Part shown: positions 31,871 to 35,959 of the stretch, one piece after another
Numbering within the stretch: position 1 is the stretch's first letter
Layout: each line of letters begins with the position of its first letter
Source of the DNA: Myxococcales bacterium
GTDB lineage: Bacteria > Myxococcota_A > UBA9042
Length of the DNA: 35,959 bases
Assembly: GCA_023954815.1 (NCBI GenBank)
Contig: JAGSHB010000051.1
Coordinates: 1-35,959 of the forward strand
Direction: 5' to 3'
Translations under genes and position numbers: made by a program
Notes under the pieces: model-generated
Told to the model about the DNA's origin: nothing
The model's input: only the letters and a program-made list of their open reading frames with translations
The model's database searches: none

Positions 31871-33739
31871 TTAGCTCGACAGGCTATCGATGATGACTTC
31901 CGTCAGATCCTCGATCTGCAGTGGAATGCCACCGACGCGGTTGAAGCGCCGACCGTTGAAGTCAAACTTGCCTCGCAAGATGGAGAACAGCTGTCCGTTG
32001 TTGATCTCGGGCACGACGACGGTGTTGAACCGACTGAAGATGTCGCCCAAATCGCGCGGCAGCGGGTTGATCCAACGCAGATGCACATGCGAGACGCTGC
32101 GGCCCTCATTGCGGAGCAGGCGCACGGCAGTGAGGCAAGAGCCGTAGGTCGATCCCCACGACACCACCAGCACGTCACCGCTGTCATCGCCGAAGATCTC
32201 GGTCGCTGGCAGCTCTTTCGCGATGCCGTCGACGCGCGCCTGACGCTGCAGGGTCATGTGGTGGTGGTTGTCCGGGTCGTAAGAGATGTGACCGGTGACG
32301 TCCCACTTCTCGATACCGCCGAGGCGGTGCTCCAGACCAGGCGTGCCCAACTTGGGCCAGGGCCGAGCCAGGGTCTCCGGATCACGGGCGTAGGGCTGAA
32401 AACCGTCGGGCAGACCTTCGGCGCTATCGAGCTCCACATACGGAATCTCGGGCAAATCTTCGAGATCGGGCACACGCCACGGCTCGGCACCGTTGGCGAT
32501 GTAGCCGTCTGACAGCAGAACGACGGGCACCATGTACTTCAAGGCGACGCGCGCGGCCTCGTAAGCCGTGTAAAATGCGTCACCTGGAGAGCGCGCGGCG
32601 ATCACCACCATGGGAGATTCGCCGTTGCGACCGTACATCGCCTGCAACAGATCGGACTGTTCCGTTTTGGTAGGCAGGCCAGTCGATGGACCACCACGCT
32701 GCACGTTGACGACGATCATCGGCAGCTCGGTCATCACAGCGAGGCCCATGGCTTCACCCTTCAGCGCCATGCCGGGACCGGAGGTCGTCGTCACCGCGAG
32801 TTGGTTGCCCCAAGCGGCAGCGATCGTCGCGCACACGGCTGCGATTTCGTCCTCAGCTTGGAACGTCAAGACGCCGAGCGCCTTCTGCTTGCTGAGAAAA
32901 TGCAAGATGTCCGATGCGGGGGTGATGGGGTAGCTGCCCAGGAAAAGCTCCTTGCCCGCACGATGCGCTGCAGCGATGAGCCCAAGGCTGACGGCCTCAT
33001 TCCCTTGCACATTGCGGTACGTGCCCGGAACGCCGGATTTGGCGGCAGGAACGCGGTAGCGAACCATGAACTGAGCGCTGTTCTCGCCGTAATTGTAGCC
33101 AGAACGCAACACGATCAGGTTGGCGTTCAAGTACCTGGGCTTGGAGCCAAACTGCGTCTCGACCTCTTCGACAAGAATCTGCAGATCACGCTCATACAGC
33201 CAGCTCATCAGGCCCAGCGCGAAGAAGTTCTTGCAGCGCTCGACCTCCTTGCTCGTCAGGTCGGTCTCCACCAAAGCGTCGCGGGTCAGCCGGGTCAAAT
33301 CGACCGGGTAGACCTGATACTTCTCGAGCTGGGTATCGTCTTCGTCGAGCGGATTCGTCTCAAAACCGGCCATTTTCAGCAGTTTTGCGGTGAACGCGTC
33401 CGAATTGACGATGAGCATGCCGTTTTCGCGCAAGAACGGGAGGTTCTTGGCCAATGCGGCCGGGTTCATGGCGACGAGCACGTCAACGTCGTCTCCCGGT
33501 GTGAAGATCTCACCGGAAGAGAAGTGCAGTTGGTAACCGGACACGCCCGCCAGGGTGCCCGCAGGCGCCCGGATCTCGGCCGGATAGTCGGGGAAGGTGG
33601 CGACATCGTTGCCAGCGAGGGCCGACGCCAGGGTGAACTGGCCCCCCGTCAGCTGCATGCCGTCACCCGAATCGCCGGCGAATCGCACGACAACCGATTC
33701 GAGTTCCTCAGACCGCTGTGCGTTCTGCTGCAGGTTCAT
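31871..33739 (-). CDS. korA: 2-oxoacid:ferredoxin oxidoreductase, fused gamma-alpha subunit
   Basis: Product of 622 residues. The N-terminal 190 residues are the gamma domain (VVRFAGDSGDGMQLTGGQF, FPDYPAEIRAPAGT). The alpha domain follows from about 245 (GNEAVSLGLIAAAHRAG, YPITPASDILHFL, then TTTSGPGMALKGEA and QRGGPSTGLPTKTEQSDL). The C-terminal part carries DVLVVSWGSTYG. Fusion of gamma and alpha is the normal build of KorA in aerobic and microaerobic bacteria. With KorB it can serve the TCA cycle in either direction through ferredoxin. ATG 33737-33739 has GGGAGGGG upstream. A small membrane-protein gene 74 bases upstream shares the strand and probably the promoter at 34135-34162. Confidence 0.95.
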   Translation of the reverse strand: MNLQQNAQRSEELESVVVRFAGDSGDGMQLTGGQFTLASALAGNDVATFPDYPAEIRAPAGTLAGVSGYQLHFSSGEIFTPGDDVDVLVAMNPAALAKNLPFLRENGMLIVNSDAFTAKLLKMAGFETNPLDEDDTQLEKYQVYPVDLTRLTRDALVETDLTSKEVERCKNFFALGLMSWLYERDLQILVEEVETQFGSKPRYLNANLIVLRSGYNYGENSAQFMVRYRVPAAKSGVPGTYRNVQGNEAVSLGLIAAAHRAGKELFLGSYPITPASDILHFLSKQKALGVLTFQAEDEIAAVCATIAAAWGNQLAVTTTSGPGMALKGEAMGLAVMTELPMIVVNVQRGGPSTGLPTKTEQSDLLQAMYGRNGESPMVVIAARSPGDAFYTAYEAARVALKYMVPVVLLSDGYIANGAEPWRVPDLEDLPEIPYVELDSAEGLPDGFQPYARDPETLARPWPKLGTPGLEHRLGGIEKWDVTGHISYDPDNHHHMTLQRQARVDGIAKELPATEIFGDDSGDVLVVSWGSTYGSCLTAVRLLRNEGRSVSHVHLRWINPLPRDLGDIFSRFNTVVVPEINNGQLFSILRGKFDFNGRRFNRVGGIPLQIEDLTEVIIDSLSS

Positions 33740-33813
33740 GACCCCTCCCTCTATGTCTATTTTTCGTGTCCGCTACGCCCGTCGCGCCCGGACCTCTTCA
33801 TGCATGCGCAGGT

Positions 33814-34065
33814 CTAAACCTTGGTGCGCTTGGCGGCGTCACGTGCGCGCGCCTTCCGTTTCTTGCTGGCGCGAACTTGGACAGCCCCACCGGCGTCAGC
33901 AGTTCCGCCCTCTGCGGCAACGGCTCCGCCGCCACTCGTAGCAGCTTCAACCGCGGCCTCGATGGGCCCAGCTTCGTGGCCCCGAAGCAACATAGGCACC
34001 GATCCGATGAAGATGGCGCAAACGCCCAAGAAAATGATCAGTTCGCGCAAGAAAATGTCGTCCAT
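33814..34065 (-). CDS. Small single-pass membrane protein ahead of korA
   Basis: Possible product of 83 residues. One hydrophobic helix near residues 9-27 (ELIIFLGVCAIFIGSVPMLL) is followed by an Ala/Gly-rich stretch and a basic tail (SKKRKARARDAAKRTK). I do not recognise it. Evidence for a real gene is a convincing membrane segment, a free slot between the kor promoter and korA, and the same strand as korA. GGAG lies about ten bases before ATG 34063-34065, farther than usual. The basic end suggests a cytoplasmic C-terminus. Role in the oxidoreductase operon is unknown. Confidence 0.55.
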   Translation of the reverse strand: MDDIFLRELIIFLGVCAIFIGSVPMLLRGHEAGPIEAAVEAATSGGGAVAAEGGTADAGGAVQVRASKKRKARARDAAKRTKV

Positions 34066-34102
34066 AACTTTGAGGCTCCACCGGTAGCATGTTTGGTCTT
34101 CA

Positions 34103-34118
34103 AGACAGCATGCTGTCT
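34103..34118. promoter_or_regulatory. Perfect 16-base palindrome, candidate operator of the kor operon
   Basis: AGACAGCATGCTGTCT reads the same on both strands and is flanked by TTC and GAA, which extend the symmetry with one offset base. It lies just downstream of the predicted kor transcription start, where a bound dimeric repressor would block transcription. As RNA it would make only a hairpin without a real loop, so a DNA site is more likely. The regulator is not identified. Confidence 0.6.
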
Positions 34119-34134
34119 GAATTTTGTGCCGCGA

Positions 34135-34162
34135 AGTATACGCGTGCGCTCAGTGGATACAA
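34135..34162 (-). promoter_or_regulatory. Candidate promoter of the small-membrane-protein/korA/korB operon
   Basis: On the minus strand TTGTAT (34157-34162), a 16-base spacer and TATACT (34135-34140), one of the best -10 matches in the window. Transcription would start near 34128, ten bases before the palindrome at 34103-34118, and run about 63 bases to the first ATG. Confidence 0.55.
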
Positions 34163-34451
34163 GGCACGAACGGTAGTCCCGGTACTGAAGGCTTATTCGG
34201 CAACGAACGCGCGATATGAGCCAACACCAGAAACGACTGACTGCCGCAGAGCGTGGGCGAGGGGCGCGTTCTGATTGACAGCGATCGCGGCTGCGTGGGA
34301 GATCGGGCTTTCTTGAGAGACTGAGCTGACGAGGGCACAGTCCCCTTGCGGTTCGTCATCGGTGTCGTGACCGCTGAGAACTCACCAGCGGCCCGAATCT
34401 CTCGGTCAACAGCGCTCATCGCGCTGCCGCTTGTCGGCAGAAGGAACGTCG
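34163..34451. other. Non-coding spacer between the kor promoter and the M23 peptidase gene
   Basis: No gene is supported. A perfect TTGACA stands at 34275-34280 on the plus strand, but no good -10 box follows at 16-18 bases, so a promoter for the peptidase gene is not clear. Open frames in this stretch have no ribosome binding site or protein-like composition. Confidence 0.4.
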
Positions 34452-35873
34452 TTGCGCAACCATTCACCAGCTCGAACCAGCGCTGGCGCATCCGTTCTTG
34501 CGGCTGTGATTGTGCTCGCCGTGATGATCGCGAATCTGTGGTTCTGGTGGTCTCAAGAAGAGTCGATTGCGCCCATGGATTTGATCGGGCGCCTCGAAGT
34601 GCTGCGCCAGGATCGCGCTGAAGCTAAGCCAGAGACGGCGGCTCCGACGACAAAACTCAAGGATTGGGAAAAGCTACCTGCGGCCGTCGAAGCTCCTGCC
34701 GATCGACTCAGTGGTAGGGCGTTGACGCCGTCACCCTTGCCGGAAGAGCGTGTGGCTCAGGTCGGCCAGGGCGATACCCTCGATCATGCGTTGGGGCGTC
34801 TGTTTATCCATGGTGCGCCCAAGGCGGCGGTGATCGCTGCCTACCGAACGCTCGCCGACCCACGCCTCATTCGGCCAGGCCAGCGGCTGTTTGCCCAGTT
34901 TTCAACCGCCTCGCCGATGGACGCCTACAGCCTGCTGTCGGTCGTGATCGCACCGGAGGGGCGCGGTGAGGGGGTCTCGATTGTGCGCGTGCTGGGTGGC
35001 GATCAGGGGCTGCAATTTCGCGCGCGGCCGGGCGGATTGGCCGGGCACATGCAGCGGCAGGTGTTGCGCTGCACGATCACGGGTGGTCTAGAGCTGTCTC
35101 TCAAGCGCTGTGGGCACGGCCGCGGGCTGTCGCGTCTTGTCACCGCCCTGCTGAGCCTGCGAATGGACATGCGCAGCGACCTGAAGATGGGCGATCAGCT
35201 GACCCTCGTTTTCGATGAGTTGGTCGCTGCCGATCAACGGATTCGATACGAGCGCGTGGTGGGCCTGCGCTATGCCGGATCACAGACGAAGTTCACTGGC
35301 GTGAGCTGGCAAGAACACAAGGGCCGCGTGGCGACCTTCACGCCGGAGGGCACCGCGCTTGAGCCCATGTTTGTCCGCGATTTGGTGTACGGGGCTCGGC
35401 TATCGAGCGTCTTTGGCATGCGGATGCATCCGATCCTGCGAAAGATGAAACCACACCTCGGCATCGATCTGGCGGCGCCGACGGGCACCCCGATTCGAGC
35501 GGCGAGTGGCGGCGTGCTCATCGCCCGCAAACGCGCTGGTGCGGCTGGTAAGATGGTGCGCATTCGTCATGGTCGTGGGTTTTCGTCGGAGTATTTCCAC
35601 ATGAGCCGCTTCGCTCGCGGGCTGTACCCAGGCAAGAAGGTGCGCCGTGGTCAGATCATCGGCTACGTCGGCACCACAGGCCGCTCGACCGCCCCTCACT
35701 TGCACTTTGGCGTGCGCAAAGGCGGCGTGCACGTCGACCCACTCCAGGCCTTCGATACCCCTGGAAAATCGGTGCCGACGCGGGAGTTGCTGGCCTTCAA
35801 GACGAGCGTAAAACCGGTCCTCGCGCTGTTGTCTCAAATCTCGACCGTCGCCAAGGCCCGCGGCATCGATTGA
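34452..35873 (+). CDS. M23 family metallopeptidase, membrane-anchored
   Basis: Product of 473 residues from the chosen start. A membrane anchor at about 13-33 puts the rest in the periplasm. A linker and a LysM/OapA-like region (VGQGDTLDHALGRL, then DPRLIRPGQRLFAQF) lead to a second domain about 150-300. The C-terminal LytM/M23 domain has the zinc ligands H335 and D339 (HLGID) and H418 in H416-L-H418, plus FHMSRF and the VRRGQIIGYVGTTGRSTAPH string. M23 enzymes cut peptidoglycan cross-bridges; with intact ligands this one should be active. TTG 34452 is preferred because AAGGA lies six bases upstream; TTG 34431 would add seven residues. No divisome or capsule gene adjoins it, so its exact role is open. 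Confidence 0.9.
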   Translation: MRNHSPARTSAGASVLAAVIVLAVMIANLWFWWSQEESIAPMDLIGRLEVLRQDRAEAKPETAAPTTKLKDWEKLPAAVEAPADRLSGRALTPSPLPEERVAQVGQGDTLDHALGRLFIHGAPKAAVIAAYRTLADPRLIRPGQRLFAQFSTASPMDAYSLLSVVIAPEGRGEGVSIVRVLGGDQGLQFRARPGGLAGHMQRQVLRCTITGGLELSLKRCGHGRGLSRLVTALLSLRMDMRSDLKMGDQLTLVFDELVAADQRIRYERVVGLRYAGSQTKFTGVSWQEHKGRVATFTPEGTALEPMFVRDLVYGARLSSVFGMRMHPILRKMKPHLGIDLAAPTGTPIRAASGGVLIARKRAGAAGKMVRIRHGRGFSSEYFHMSRFARGLYPGKKVRRGQIIGYVGTTGRSTAPHLHFGVRKGGVHVDPLQAFDTPGKSVPTRELLAFKTSVKPVLALLSQISTVAKARGID

Positions 35874-35959
35874 TTCATCGGTGACGGCCGGCGCAGGTCG
35901 GGTCTGGTCGCGGCGCGCGTCTGAGATGCTTTTATTTCTAGCGCGACGGTTTGATTGGC

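Noticed and set aside
30624-33817. Long plus-strand frames (30624-31646 and 32801-33817) opposite korB and korA
   Set aside because: Both are antisense to clear oxidoreductase subunits and have shadow-type composition.
34150-34491. 113-codon minus-strand frame upstream of the M23 peptidase gene
   Set aside because: No ribosome binding site, mixed low-complexity product, and it overlaps the start of the peptidase gene.

Overview
The window is high-GC bacterial chromosome, almost wholly coding, with short spacers and no rRNA, tRNA, phage integrase, transposase or CRISPR array. Gene content points to the former Deltaproteobacteria, most likely Myxococcota or Bradymonadota (inference). The pointers are a PknB-type kinase with an HRD-V-S-P-x-N catalytic loop, a zinc-ribbon plus double FHA protein, a KOW protein and a MXAN_5187-like protein of kinds I associate with those phyla, a gp5-like spike with a DUF2169 protein, and a fused 2-oxoacid:ferredoxin oxidoreductase. 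GTG and TTG starts are frequent. Several genes have a recognisable TTGnnn-17-TAnnCT type promoter.

Layout. 1-4.3 kb (minus strand): cell-surface O-acylation pair (MBOAT and the start of a probable SGNH-type partner), an RdgC-like gene divided by one in-frame TAG, and an alpha/beta hydrolase. 4.5-8.2 kb (plus): nucleotide-sugar dehydrogenase, flippase-like membrane protein, tail-anchored Ser/Thr kinase. 8.3-10.7 kb (minus): RGG/KOW protein and branched-chain aminotransferase. 11-14.4 kb (plus): glmU-glmS. 14.4-18.8 kb: an unknown 278-residue protein, divergent from a gp5/VgrG-like spike and a large DUF2169 protein. 18.9-22.7 kb: hflX, a small conserved protein on minus, and a HEAT-like lipoprotein. 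22.9-26.2 kb: FHA protein and class A penicillin-binding protein, divergent. 26.2-30.1 kb: an iron-sulfur group (mrp on minus; cysteine desulfurase and a PflX-like radical SAM protein on plus), with a 164-bp structured repeat on each side of mrp. 30.3-34.1 kb (minus): short ribosome-hibernation factor and the korA-korB operon with a promoter and a palindromic operator candidate. 34.4-35.9 kb (plus): M23 endopeptidase.

How it fits together. GlmS and GlmU make UDP-GlcNAc, which can feed the nucleotide-sugar dehydrogenase and peptidoglycan synthesis; the penicillin-binding protein, M23 peptidase, MBOAT enzyme and flippase-like protein also act at the envelope. The cysteine desulfurase and Mrp could supply Fe-S clusters to the radical SAM protein and to KorAB. 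The kinase, the FHA protein and a repeated GT-x-x-hydrophobic-D motif in the DUF2169 protein suggest a phosphothreonine circuit acting on a contractile-injection adaptor (inference).

The three observations I would check first are the duplicated hairpin element around mrp (with one covarying base pair), the repeated GTxx(M/F/L)D motif in the DUF2169 protein, and the single amber codon inside the RdgC-like gene.
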